Origin: Lethocerus indicus | Lineage: Eukaryota; Arthropoda; Insecta; Hemiptera; Belostomatidae | Direction of reading: 5' to 3' | DNA length: 64,000 nucleotides | Assembly: GCA_019843655.1 (NCBI GenBank) | Contig: JACDQD010000006.1 | Coordinates: forward strand, 3,898,034-3,962,033 | Shown here: positions 39,901-51,600 of the stretch, one piece after another | Numbering within the stretch: position 1 is the first letter of the stretch | Layout: each line of letters opens with the position of its first letter | Made by a program: the position numbers and the translations under genes | The notes under the pieces: model-generated | Databases searched by the model: none | What the model was told of the DNA's origin: nothing | The model's input: the letters and a program-made list of their open reading frames with translations, nothing else

Positions 39901-42900
39901 AAACAATCAGCTGGTTACTACGGTAAGTGTATTTCTAATTATTCAATATTGTCTTAAAATTATAGTGTAGAATATGTTATGAAAGAATATCTGATGTAGA
40001 ATGTACTAAGATTTATAAATTATAAATAAACAATTTATTTCTAGTTATTGACAAATTTCATATCTGACAATGTGTTGTGTATATTCATGTATATTCTTAT
40101 GTTCATAAGATGAGATAATTATTAGTTACTGAGCAACAAACATTGTATTTAAGTAAAATGTTTATGGAAAGTTAAGGTTATAATTCTCTTATATTGGCGA
40201 TGCATATATTCACATCTAAGTGAAGAACCATAACCTCTAGTTAAAATATCAACCAATTCAAATGTTGAACAGATTAATATATTAATTAAAATGACAAGTT
40301 GGGCAGTTATTTGTCAGTGTTGCAATGAATTTACACTTAGTTTTGTAATATTTCTCCTTTTGATTCTAGTATCTATTGAATCTTATGAATATTATCACAT
40401 AATCATATCCGTGGATACAAATTCATAAAATGTTCATTCTTGATGTTTGAATTGTTGAATAATGCTATTCATAATCATTTATATTCAATCCATTTAGTTT
40501 GGTAGTGATTTAATTTAACATATAAACCTTCTTGTCATCTGAGTGTTGCTCTACCACTTACCACTGCTCATTTTTTGGCCTCTGGATAGATTGTTTTTGG
40601 CATTTTGCCATCATTGCTATCTATAAAAAGTTTTTGTAAATGTGGAGGGAGTATAAAGGTCTGTCTTGATAAGTCTCACTTAAACTATTTCTTCAGCCAG
40701 ACCATATTAATAAATGTTTATATTTTGAAAATGTAAATCGTTAGTCTTTTCCATTCGTTTTTATGTAACTTTTTTAAAACAAACTCATTTTTGGTACAGA
40801 TTCTATTCATTAATGATTAAATTCATTTCAGTAAACCTTAACTAGGAAATGTTCAATTTAAATTTTTTATGCCTGTGATTTGAATATTTTATTTTAAATG
40901 ATAACTTATTTGAGGTTAATAGTGCTTTACATAAACCCTGATAACTATGTACGTATTCTGATTCTGATTAAGAAATAAATTGTATGATAAAGTATTAAAT
41001 GCAGGGATTTTATTCAGTAAATAATTTGGTACTAGAATCACAAATTTAATTTGAATGTTAAAAATCAACATTTATATACCTGTATAGATAAAATCTAATT
41101 TCTTTTATACTATTATTAGACTATGTTCATAATAAATGTGAATAGTTAATAATATATCATCTTCAAGTTAACCCATTTCTTATGATTATATTTCTTTTTA
41201 ATGGTTATGTGAAAATTAACATGTTAAAACCTTAGTACAGAAGGATTTTAAGTAGGATGTTGTGTTTTCTGTTTAAAGAGTTTGGATTGTTGTTAATTAA
41301 GGAAAAATAGATAAATATTTAATTCAGGGAACAAGACTGGACCACGTCATAACACATTGCTTCAGGCATGTTCTCATGATTAGACAAATACATGTATTAT
41401 GCAATGTACTCAAATCATGCTTTTATAAATGATTTGTTTATTTGATATTTAGTTTGGCAATATTAATTTAAAACTGCTATTTATGTTATGAGAATTAGTT
41501 TCTGATATCTAGTCCAGCTTAGAAATACTCTTTTAAATTCTTCTAAACCGAATATAATTATGCTTATAAACTTAATCTCATTAATAATTGATTTCTTGTG
41601 AACTGCAGGAAGCTACTACTAATATAATGTTGAAAACGGAATCCTTCATTATATTTTTCTCATTTAAAATAATAATCCGTTTATGCCATAGTGCTTTGTT
41701 GACATCAGATTAAGGATTACGTAAATTACATTCAAAAACATCCTGTTATATAGTCCGTATTTTATAAAATGTCTGATGTAATAAATATAAAAATTGTATT
41801 GTACTGCTAGACTTAAATTATTCCTGATTTATTGTTTCCAGGCGAATGAGAGCACAATTACACCTACACTGACTGTTTCAAACAGTGCACCAATAGTTAA
41901 TAAAGGTCCGGCACAAATTGGAATTGGAGCAAATAAGCAGATACCTCCTGGAATATCTCAACCTGATCCAGGTTAATATACGATATAACAACTATCACAA
42001 TTGTTGATCTGTAATCGCAATTAATTATATTGTAATAATGACCTTTATGTCAATAACATAATTCATAATTTGTTGAATTTCAGCAGAGAGAATTATTCAT
42101 TTGGTGGGGGGAGAGTGAAAGTCATTTGTCTGATTTTAATGATGCTATCCGTCGAATAATTAATGAAATATCTTCAAGTTCGGTTAAAAGGTTAACCATT
42201 CCTTGTTGAATATTTCTTGCCATGATATTCGCATCGAAAATGTAATAAATGTTTTGAGAGAAAACATAGAACTGAAATCTGGTGATTTACTAAACATTTT
42301 ATTACAAGTATTTTGAAATTAATTTTTGATAAATTTAATAGATACAGAAATTAAAGTAACACCTTTTCACCCTTAACACATTAAACCTAACAGTCATTGA
42401 CCCTTAGAAAAAAATTAAACTGAGTGAAATAATTATTTCATTAAACATTCAACAAGTTTAACAAATATTTTATTATTTATAGTGATCATTATTTGGGTTC
42501 AGTCGTGATAAATATAGTCAATGCTGCCCCTCGCTATTATTTAATTATCTAATTAAAGAATACCTTAATAGAAAGAAATATATGGATAAACTAGATAGGA
42601 ACAGTAGTACAACAATGTTAAGAAAACAATGGATGGAGGTTTTTCAAAGATTGGTTGAATGTATGAATTAATGTTTTGTTCACGTGAAGAATATACTGTT
42701 CTATGAAGCTTCTTTAATATACGATGTTGTTCCTCTCGATACAGATTAAAGTGTTATGATTTGAATGAATCAGGTCTGATGAAGCCAGTGGTGGCGTCTC
42801 ACGCACTGCCTCCCCAGCCAGCTCGTCCTTCAGCAACTGCGACGGCGGCTCCCATACCACCGAAGAGAGCACCCAGCCTCACTCAAACGACCCCAACTCC

Positions 42901-45142
42901 GCTTCAGCCAATTCCTCCCAATAATACTATACCCATGGCCACCACAATATCTACCATTGATCCTGGTCAGTTTATTCTAACATATATTATTTAACATAAA
43001 AAAATATGGTCTTTCATTAATTCGTTATTGGGAACTGAATGGCTCCGCCTTGTGCAAAATCATTTATTATTTACTGGATAGTCTTGAATTATAAGTCAAT
43101 CATTTCTTGTTATAATTTTATTACTTCTATTTTCTGTGTATCGATATGATTTTGTTTCCTGAATTTTTATGCTATGTGTAAAATGACATTCATAATTTTT
43201 GTAAATTTCTAGAGCTAATCTAAAATTAATTCTTATTAATTTCTTATTAACTTGTTCCTCAAATTAAATTAGTTAGGATCACTTTGGAGTTAAGAGTGAA
43301 TTTCTTTGACATTTCCATTTCTATACCCCTTTCATATAAATGAAATAAATTTATTTTGTTTTTTCAGTTGGAAGTATAGTTGATGTTAAACCGGAATTGC
43401 CTATATCAGTGACCATTCCATCATCTGCCGAATTGGTTCCTGACCTATTAGACATCAAAACAGAATCAGAACGAATTGCAACAACTCTACCTTCAGTTTT
43501 TGATCCTTTGCCCGATTCTCCAAAGGATGAAAAGCCACCCATTTTACCCCATCATAATGATGGTAAGTGAATTAAACCATGGCGATATATTCTACCTGGT
43601 GTTGTAATTACATTAACAAATTGACAATTTGTTTCATTGATCATTAGGTTTGTTGAACAATTCACTCCCTGTGAGCACACCCGTTTCGTTACCTACAAAT
43701 ATGATAACGCCTGGACATCAAGCACCTCACATCGACATGAACAAAAATTCTCAGCCATCCTCTCAGATCCCACAGGCTCCTTTGCAGCATCCATTCAAGC
43801 CAAAGGTATATTTATTATTATAAATTCATCCGTATCTTTCTTTATTTTCAATATGCGCGAGAATATTAAAGTTAAAAAAGTTTCTTATTATGCTAGAATT
43901 TATACCACATTCATTTTACTTCTCAAAATAAATATCTGTTTAGCCCTTAAAATAACAATAAAATCTGGTATTTTTGGTTTCTATACGTGATATGAAATTA
44001 AGAATTCCTTTCTGCTGTTAAACATATATTTAAAGGGGATTTTTGTTTTTGCAATTTCAGACAGTAGAGCAGAATGTAAAAAATGCCAGTTCGTGGTCCT
44101 CACTTGCCCAATCACCGACTCCAGCTGTTACACCCAACCAGCCTACAGCTGCAGCACTTAAATCAAGTATGGCAGACTGCTTTCAAGCTTTCAAGAAACA
44201 GGCAAAGGAAAATGCTAAAAAAGTAAATATTTATCCAGTTATATTTCTATCAATATGTAATATATTTATAAGAAACTAATGTTCCTGAACCTTAAATTTT
44301 GTATCAAGAACTTGTGTTTCTTGGATATTTTTTCTTATTATGTAATTGAATAAATGTCTGTCTGCATTTACTTAAAACAAATCAGTATTGGTGCTAATTT
44401 ATTTTTTGCAATCTGTCAGTGTGAACTGAAGACATTTATTATTCTTGAACTTAAAGTTTAGTTATTGTTCTTTAACCAAAAGTTCATACTATTCTTTCAG
44501 CAGCGTGCTTTGATTGAACAGCAAGAAATGCGTAGGCATCAAAAGGAACAAGCTGAACGGGAAAGGCTCCGAGTAGAAAATGAAAAAAGGAGAGAGAGAG
44601 AGGAAGAAGAGGCTTTAGAAAAAGCAAGGTGGGAAAGATTTCCCGTACTGTCTCTACTTGATTCTACATTCTAGACAGCGCCTCTCATATAACTTATTTA
44701 CTTTATTTCATACAGGAAAGCGGCTGTGGAGGCTTCATCTAGAGTAGAAGAAGTAAAGGTTTTAAGTCAGGAAGACAGTTCTAGTCCAGGTCCTCAAGGG
44801 GTTGACAAAGCTGCTGCAGAAAGAGAGAGACTAAGACAAAGAGAACAGGAAAGAAGAAGGAGAGAAGCGGTTAGTTCTAAAATTTTCGTTATTGAGGGTG
44901 TGATATTTATAATGTACTTGTTTAAATGCTCACAGTTTTAAACCATAATCTTGTGGTCCTTTGCACTTGCTGATATGGTCTAATGTTTGCCCGGTTTTGA
45001 TTTCTCGCTAGAAAAATAATAAGTAGTTGAATGAAACATTCTGATATGTTTGAGACCAAATCAGTGAGATTTAAGTTCTCAAGAATGATGGTATTCCAAA
45101 CCCTAATGGGCCTCCAAACAGGTATCTCCTGTTTCTGTATTA

Positions 45143-45185
<43 letters not shown>

Positions 45186-45716
45186 AAGTTTCATTTGTTT
45201 AAAACTATTTTATGAATGACATTGTTCTCATTCTAGAAATTAACTGACAAATTTTTCATCTGTACATTTTAGATTTAGATAAAATATTGATTGATTAATT
45301 GTCACAGTTCTAAATGGATCCACTATATTATTTCCTTACAATTTTTGTTTAAAATGTAACAAATATTGATCTTTTTGTAAGTTTGGAAAAATTGTCATTA
45401 TCCTTTAATTATCAAAACATTACAATTACCATTCTATTATTTTCTTTAAAAATAGTTGTGGGCAATTAGTATTATTTTTTCTTATGTAACATTAGTTATT
45501 TTGTTATATTTGTTTTGATGTATGTTTTATTTAGTTGTATTCTCAGAGTTATCTGATACTAGGCTCATATATTTCTGCATAAATAGGTTTCCTTAAAATA
45601 AGTGTTATTACACGATGAAATATCTTAATATATTTTTTTTTCATTTGCAGTTGGCTGGCCAAATAGATATGAACAGACAGAGTGACTTGATGGCTGCATT
45701 TGAAGAGTCATTATAA
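25807..45716 (+). CDS. fs(1)h: BET bromodomain protein fs(1)h (Brd2/3/4 family), long isoform
   Basis: I recognise 22 coding exons: 25807-25842, 26159-26511, 27270-27464, 28261-28566, 30678-30947, 31135-31215, 31303-31497, 31597-31742, 31976-32129, 32556-33042, 33182-33352, 34357-34476, 34941-35045, 39864-39922, 41842-41971, 42774-42965, 43368-43562, 43648-43805, 44061-44222, 44501-44628, 44716-44869, 45651-45716. All introns are GT-AG with consistent phases. Total 3,863 nt, one short of a multiple of three, about 1,287 aa. Order: Gly-rich N-terminus; bromodomain 1 (about 80-195, acetyl-lysine Asn in YNKPGED); bromodomain 2 (about 420-535, YNPPDHD); Lys-rich segment; ET domain (about 725-805); Ser-rich acidic region (about 845-873); Pro-rich linker; charged helix; and the C-terminal P-TEFb-binding motif [15 protein letters not shown]. 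The protein reads acetylated histones and recruits P-TEFb in the nucleus. The start frame and the bromodomain frame disagree inside exon 2. Confidence 0.95.
26159..26511 (+). other. fs(1)h: fs(1)h exon 2: Gly-rich segment plus start of bromodomain 1, with a one-base frame discrepancy
   Basis: The frame from ATG 25,807 enters as [15 protein letters not shown] and, if continued, becomes Ala/Arg-rich nonsense ([13 protein letters not shown]). The bromodomain frame ([15 protein letters not shown] from 26,302) hits TGA at 26,182 going upstream and has no ATG between. The two frames are related by one missing base, most simply within the G/GGC-rich run 26,247-26,300. The exon is otherwise bounded by TTTGCAG and CCG|GTATGC and feeds exon 3 in phase 0. 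Confidence 0.75.
28625..28800. mobile_element. Possible short interspersed element remnant in an fs(1)h intron
   Basis: A GC-rich, CpG-bearing block (from about 28,625) sits in an otherwise CpG-depleted AT-rich intron. It contains GGCTCG/CGAGCC (6-bp stem) and CAGCGGT/ACCGC hairpins, and about 150 bases later an A-rich tail (GAAAAAAAATAATG). This layout resembles a tRNA-derived SINE, but the A and B boxes are poor and no target-site duplication was identified. Confidence 0.25.
29339..29425. repeat. Compound microsatellite (AT)n(AC)n
   Basis: About 25 AT units run to 29,389 and continue directly into about 18 AC units to 29,425, within the fs(1)h intron between exons 4 and 5. No functional claim is made. 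Confidence 0.95.
33936..34007. repeat. (AT)n microsatellite with an AC-rich end
   Basis: About 25 AT units (33,936-33,986) followed by an imperfect AC-rich tail to about 34,007, inside the fs(1)h intron between exons 11 and 12. Confidence 0.95.
36738..37265 (+). other. fs(1)h: Candidate alternative terminal exon giving a short fs(1)h isoform
   Basis: A good acceptor (pyrimidine-rich tract ending TTTGTAG) precedes 36,738. Exon 13 ends in phase 1 (GCA G), and joining it here reads GVNNHKAA then TAG at 36,761-36,763, an immediate in-frame stop after the Ser-rich region. About 480 nt of CpG-bearing, less AT-rich sequence follows, ending near AATAAA at 37,244-37,249. The product would be about 881 aa with both bromodomains and ET but no C-terminal P-TEFb-binding motif. 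Vertebrate BRD4 and Drosophila fs(1)h are both known to make short and long isoforms. The end coordinate is approximate and splicing here is inferred. Confidence 0.5.
36777..36806 (+). other. Hairpin just after the candidate short-isoform stop
   Basis: CCCCTC (36,777-36,782) pairs with GAGGGG (36,801-36,806). Inside it, CACAC (36,786-36,790) pairs with GTGTG (36,796-36,800) around the loop CGTGA, leaving a 3-nt bulge CCG. It begins 14 nt past the TAG at 36,761-36,763. Confidence 0.5.
45145..45181. repeat. (TC)n microsatellite
   Basis: About 18 TC units in the last fs(1)h intron, on the plus strand. The pure pyrimidine run lies about 470 bases before the terminal exon acceptor, so it is not its polypyrimidine tract. 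Confidence 0.95.
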
Positions 45717-48687
45717 TCATTGAGAATTGGAGTTCTCCATTTAAAGTGATGTGCATTTTTTTTAAATGATTGCACTAGAAACTATTTGTGTAAATATTAT
45801 CTTCTACATATTCCGATCCGTAACAAATGTTCCCTGTAACTAAAGGCCGAGTGTGCCATATTTCAGACAGATTTATGGCAAATATAAGACCTCATTGTAC
45901 AATGAATTATCTTCCTTTGTGATTAGTATTAAATAAATATTTGTGTGTTTTTGTTAATAAGCCATGTAGCAGGTTTGCTTTTTACCTGCGAAGGCCTAAT
46001 ATCTGCTCAAACTGTTAGCCAACATGGCATTATGTGTTAAAGTGTACATAATATCTAAAATTGGTCCTAAGTTTAAGGTAACTTAGAAAATAGATATTTT
46101 TATTTATATCAAATTAAGAATAAAATTGACATGAGTAATTATTTGTATTAATTATTAAATAAATTTAGTTACAATTTTATTTTATAAAATTAGATAAATT
46201 TGACAACTGTCACTATTTCTAATACATATGTTTTAGCTAGAAGTTATGGCAGAATGTAACTAATGTCCAGGATTATGATTTATCATAATGTTATAGAAGT
46301 CATTATAGACAGTTTTCCACTACTTAACTGAATATTTATTAAACTACACTTTCTCATTCTTTTGTAGATTTTCCTCTCATTTCATAATAAATCTTTGTAA
46401 CAATTTTTTGGGACTTTAGTTTTTGTTAAATTTACTCTAGAATATTATAGCACTGGCTCATATTTTTTGAATTCTTAATTAATGTTTTATCAATTTGATC
46501 TTCTTCTGAACATTGCTTATATTGTGTTATATACTTTTAACTGTATATACAAAGTTTGAAATGCTTTAATATATTTTGGCTACCACATGGGATGTGTTCT
46601 TGACAATGACCTGTTACAATGTGTCATAAAAAAGAAATAATAGAAAACTGAATTGGCTTACATTATGTATTAATGTATGTACTATTTTGTATATACATAA
46701 TGATATCGTTTGACATTATGACATGTATATTTTAATGACAGTTAATTTTTGTGTTAATTATAACTTTCTAATATACATTTTATTAAAACAATCATTAGTG
46801 TGGTAGTAAAAAATTACATAAAAATGTATTACAACAATACAATAAATATTTTTCATTTCATTCATTATGAGCATAATTTAAAAAACTCCAGTCACCTGTG
46901 GACTAATTTTTATTTTGAAATTAACTTGACTGTTTATTTAAAATAAGCTTAAATTGAACCATCTGTGTGGTGGCTTTTGGCAATGAAATAATTGTATTTT
47001 TTCACAATGGAAATATCATTTATGTACATACTATTCTATTTCTATTTTATATTTCAGAGGTTTGTATATAATAAAAGTTTTATTCAAAAAGTACTTAACT
47101 TGGAAATCATTCCAATGTAGTAAATTGATTTTAAAAATTGGATTCATTGTTGTCACACACATAAAATAACTTTAGTACATGTAATTATGATTCAATGGTG
47201 TTGTGGGTTTATACGGTATATAAATATTAATTTTAGTTTTATACATAAAATCTAATTAATATAAAAATTAATGTAGGTGGCACTAGGTTAGTTAAATTTT
47301 GTAAATAATATAGTTATTAGGTTGTATCTTGTACATTACTTTCTTGATATTGATACTATTAGCACTATTTATATAATTCAACATATGATTTGTTGTTTAC
47401 CATTATCCTATATACAAGGTTTCACCTTTAGTTATATTAGCTAATAACAAAAGTTGTCTTATTCAGTTCTGTATAAATATAATATTGTTGCAATCTTATT
47501 TGGTACTCGTGCATCTTATTTAGAAATGGAGAAAGCTTTATTATTTTCTTTTATTTTTTTGTTGAATTGTTCACGAATTATGTCCAAAAAAAGTCAAACA
47601 TTGAAGTACAAAATATAAAAAATTAAGTATTTTGTTAAAATGATTTTGCGTGAAAAGGACAAATCATATTTTCATAGTTTAACATTGTGATTATGTATAA
47701 AAGAAGTATTTGTGTTTACATAACAAGTTTATTATAAACAGAAGTGCAGTCATTATCTGCTTAGTTGCCTTTAAGGCAGCAAAAGAGCCTTTCATTGGGG
47801 AGCGATGTTACGAATCATTTGCTCTGAGACACTCACTATGTTGTTAATATATGACGTATGAGTACTATTTAATTAATATATTTTTTTACAGTTTAATAAT
47901 TTTCAGTTTATATTTATTCGCTGTCATTTATATTTTTAAGTATTGTTCATGATCATATAAATAACAAAAAAAATAATGGGGAGTCTTTTTTTTAGATTCT
48001 GCACCCAATAATGTAAATGTATGTAAATTTACAATTCTTCTGATTTTATATTGGGTTTAAAACCTGTCTATATAAATCAGAATTTTTATTACAATCTATT
48101 ATCATATATTTATGAGGTGTTTATATTATTAAAATGATTGGTGTGTAGATTAAATGGTTTATTTTTGTTAACAATTGTTTATTTTATTTTTGTACCCAGT
48201 ATTCAAATCAGCGGTGCATTTTTAATCAGTGGAAAGTTCCTTATGATAATTTCCCATTTAAAAATAAATCAAATAATTTATTAAGTGAACATAATTCTTG
48301 GACATACATTATGTTCCTTTGTCAGGCATATTAGGTGATATTATGTTGCAAATTTATTGGTGTCTCAGAGTATTATCAAGCTAAATAATAGGAAAAATGA
48401 GAAAGGTATAGCTACTATCAATAAAAGCTACTTTGTAAAATACATATGTGAAAATAAATATAAAACTTATGTGTTGTAATAAACATTTAAATATATGCGT
48501 TTACCAGTGCGTTTCATCATTAACCCTGAACAACTGCCTTTTTCACTGACTTTTGTAATGAAATATACGATACTGTATTTTGTATCATTGAAAAACAATG
48601 AAAATATAAAATTGATTATATAATATCATAAGTTTATTTAAAACCAGCTGTAATATTCACTACAGTTTATTTTGAAATGTTGAAATC
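45717..48687 (+). other. fs(1)h 3' UTR and spacer to AK8
   Basis: The sequence is extremely CpG-poor: I counted none between 46,021 and 46,620. It contains several AATAAA hexamers, the first at 45,932-45,937 and another at 47,070-47,075, so transcripts may use proximal or distal ends. No coding exon is seen. A slightly GC-richer patch near 47,760-47,850 is unexplained. Confidence 0.55.
45932..45965 (+). terminator. Proximal poly(A) signal of fs(1)h
   Basis: AATAAA at 45,932-45,937, 216 nt past the stop, is followed directly by the GU-rich run TTTGTGTGTTTTTGTT, the expected downstream element. Cleavage is expected between or just after them. Confidence 0.55.
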
Positions 48688-51600
48688 ATGGCTGTAGCTA
48701 AAACAAAGCGTAAGCTAATTATTTCTCCAAATTTTGTGCCTTATTTAGAAAAGCATAGAATATATGAATTATTTTATGTGAGTATTCTCTGTGATATTAA
48801 ACCTGATAATTTTCAGATTGTATTCAGCATATGGGACTCATTTGTAAATGGCATGTTATTCTCTTGAATAGCACCGAAGATTATTGTATTTGTTCTATAA
48901 TGTTAAACATCCCTTACTATACCTAATTGAAAAACTTATATAAGATTTTAGCTTTACTAGTTTTGTTAAGAAAGAAAAAGTGTAATTATTTTATATTTGA
49001 TAAATTTGAGGCCTATTACAATATACTTGTACTTTGTAAATATTTACTTCATTGCATAAGTACCTTAACAAAAGCTGTATTTAAATATCCATGTGCTTAG
49101 TTCATAAGGTTGTCTTCAATTTTTCTTATTCTTTTTTACTTCGTTTTAAAGTTAGTGCCAATTACATTAATAAAAGTATTAGTAGAAAACAATGATGATG
49201 TTAATGTTTCAGGAGGTTGGCTGTTTCTTGGCTATTGGTAAACCCAAAGATCATATTCTGTATTTGAAAAATTTATTTTATAATATTAAAGCGAAAAGGG
49301 ATCGCCCTAGAGTTATTCTTATTACACCACCTAATATCGGTATTATAACTTCAAGTAACATAAATTTTAATATCATTTAAATGTTAGTGAATGATTATTG
49401 TCAATGTAAAAAATTATATTTCAGATGCAGAGAAGTTGGCGAAAGCCATATCCCAAGAACTTGGAACAGTACCAATTACCATCAGTTACATTGCTGGTGA
49501 TGCCAATGAGGTAAAATTTATACATGTTTATCCGGCAAAAAATGTTGAAATATCCAGTGTACTCGTAGAAGGAACATCACAGTAATAGCTTTATTGTGTT
49601 ACCGCATCAATATTTTCTATGTAGTTCAAATCAGTTTCTACCGTGATCGAAATATCGATTCATTTAATTATTCGTATAGTGGATATAATCGTTCCAACTC
49701 CAGATGTTGTTGTAACGAGTTGCGATTTTTTGTTTCTTAAATCCTCTGCCTATATCAGTGCTAATAGAGTGGTTCATTCTATTGCTGATGGCCACAAACG
49801 GAAATCGGTTTAGATTATGCGGGATATTTTTCCCGTCGAATTAAATCATTTATTTTCATAGTACCCGTACAATTTTACTTGGTACTGACTGTGGTTTCGG
49901 TCATTCCGCCCAAACTATAATTCGTACAATATGTTTAATCTAATTGTAATTGTGCGTACTTGTTTTCAGATAGATAAAGATCCCAAAAAGCTTGCTGAGG
50001 AGTTGCACTATTTAACATCCAAGGAATATGTGACTAGAAGGGGCTGGATTTTTTATGGTATGCCACATGTTAAGTACAGCAGACCAATATAGATGTAGAA
50101 AGGGTTTTATTATTATTTATTTGTAGAGAATTTGCTCTTTTCAGATTTTCCGCGTACGAGAATTGAAGCACGAGAAATGCTGAAGCAGGGAATGTTACCG
50201 ACGCACACTCTTCAAATAATGCCGTCTCATGTAATATGTAAATCACATTAGACAATTTTTGTATAACATTTATCACAACCAAAAATTTTATAATTTCTAT
50301 AAAAGACTCATATATAAATTACTTATCATTATCTACTATTAATTATTGTTGCTGTCAATTTAGAGTTTAAATGCGTTTGGGATTACAAAATGGCCGAATC
50401 ACCAATTTTGCTGTGGCATGGGCCGCAGAATACGTTCACAATAATCCTATAAAATTTGTATTTGTAGATTCAAGTAATGATATTTGGTGCAGTAGTCTTG
50501 AGAACTGGACAACCTCAGATCTAGAATTGGCTGTTTCCCGTTACTTGACAAACTCAAGGGAATTAAGGGACGTTCTGAAATCTTCGCTTAAGGTATGTTT
50601 ATCGTCCTCCATTTATAATCAGTTTTCGTATCGAATTAGCTGTATAGTGACGTGTTGAATGTTTCATACGAATTCATGATGAAGTATAACATTCGTGAGA
50701 GCCTTAACAATGTTAAAGCGTTATTTTGGGGTCTGAGAGCGTATTGAATTTTAATCATCACTCGGGCGACTTTCTATATCTACCCGCCTATTGGGTCTTA
50801 AGTCATACCGGTTACGGCCTCTCGCCGTATTACAGTGAAAAAAATGACAAAGGTATCCGATAAAGAATTGTCTAGTCGACTTGCTCAATTGTCTTACTAA
50901 CCGAGATTTTCCAAGCACGAGAACACCCTTCTGTAAGAGAAATATTACAGAATATTATATTATATTATATTACAGAATATTATATTAAGAGGTCTGTGAC
51001 AGACCCCAGCGCAAAGTTAAGAAGAAAAGTTTTAGGCGTAATATTTCTCCTAGAAAATATAAAACTAGAATCAACTTTTGATTTAATCTCCTATTGAGGA
51101 CAACCATTAACAAATAATCAACAAAGTTCAAACTTTTGAGTTATCGAAAACATTTGAAATGCATATTCCAATCCTTCAATCCAGTTTCAGATGTTCATAA
51201 AGAAAGTAAAATCCGCATCGCAGTATAAAATGTACGAGCCTGAAATTAGTTAAGCTCTAAAATAAGAAGGGGTTTAATTTCCAGGAGGTGTACGTGAGAG
51301 GACGCAATATGAATGAGATGAGGGACATATGCACACTATATTTAAAACGATGGCCCTTCAAGAGAGCCCCTATGCTGTACAGAATACTCCTGATAGGGAC
51401 CAGAGGTTCCTACAGGAGGACCATCGCTCAAATATTGTCCAACCAATTCAACCTTGTACACGGTGATTACCACTACCCTACAACGAAAGTTTACTCAAAT
51501 ACCTATCACGAAATAGGGGGATTAGAGATTACTTAATGTATGTACAATATTAGTTTGAAATAATACTCTGACTGCATGAAAAAACGCCAGGGATGGTTTC

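Noticed and set aside
51285..51536. AK8 exon 7 continuing to the TAA after 51,530
   Set aside because: The donor CAC G|GTGATT joins exon 8 in phase and restores the adenylate kinase alignment; the read-through tail has no similarity.
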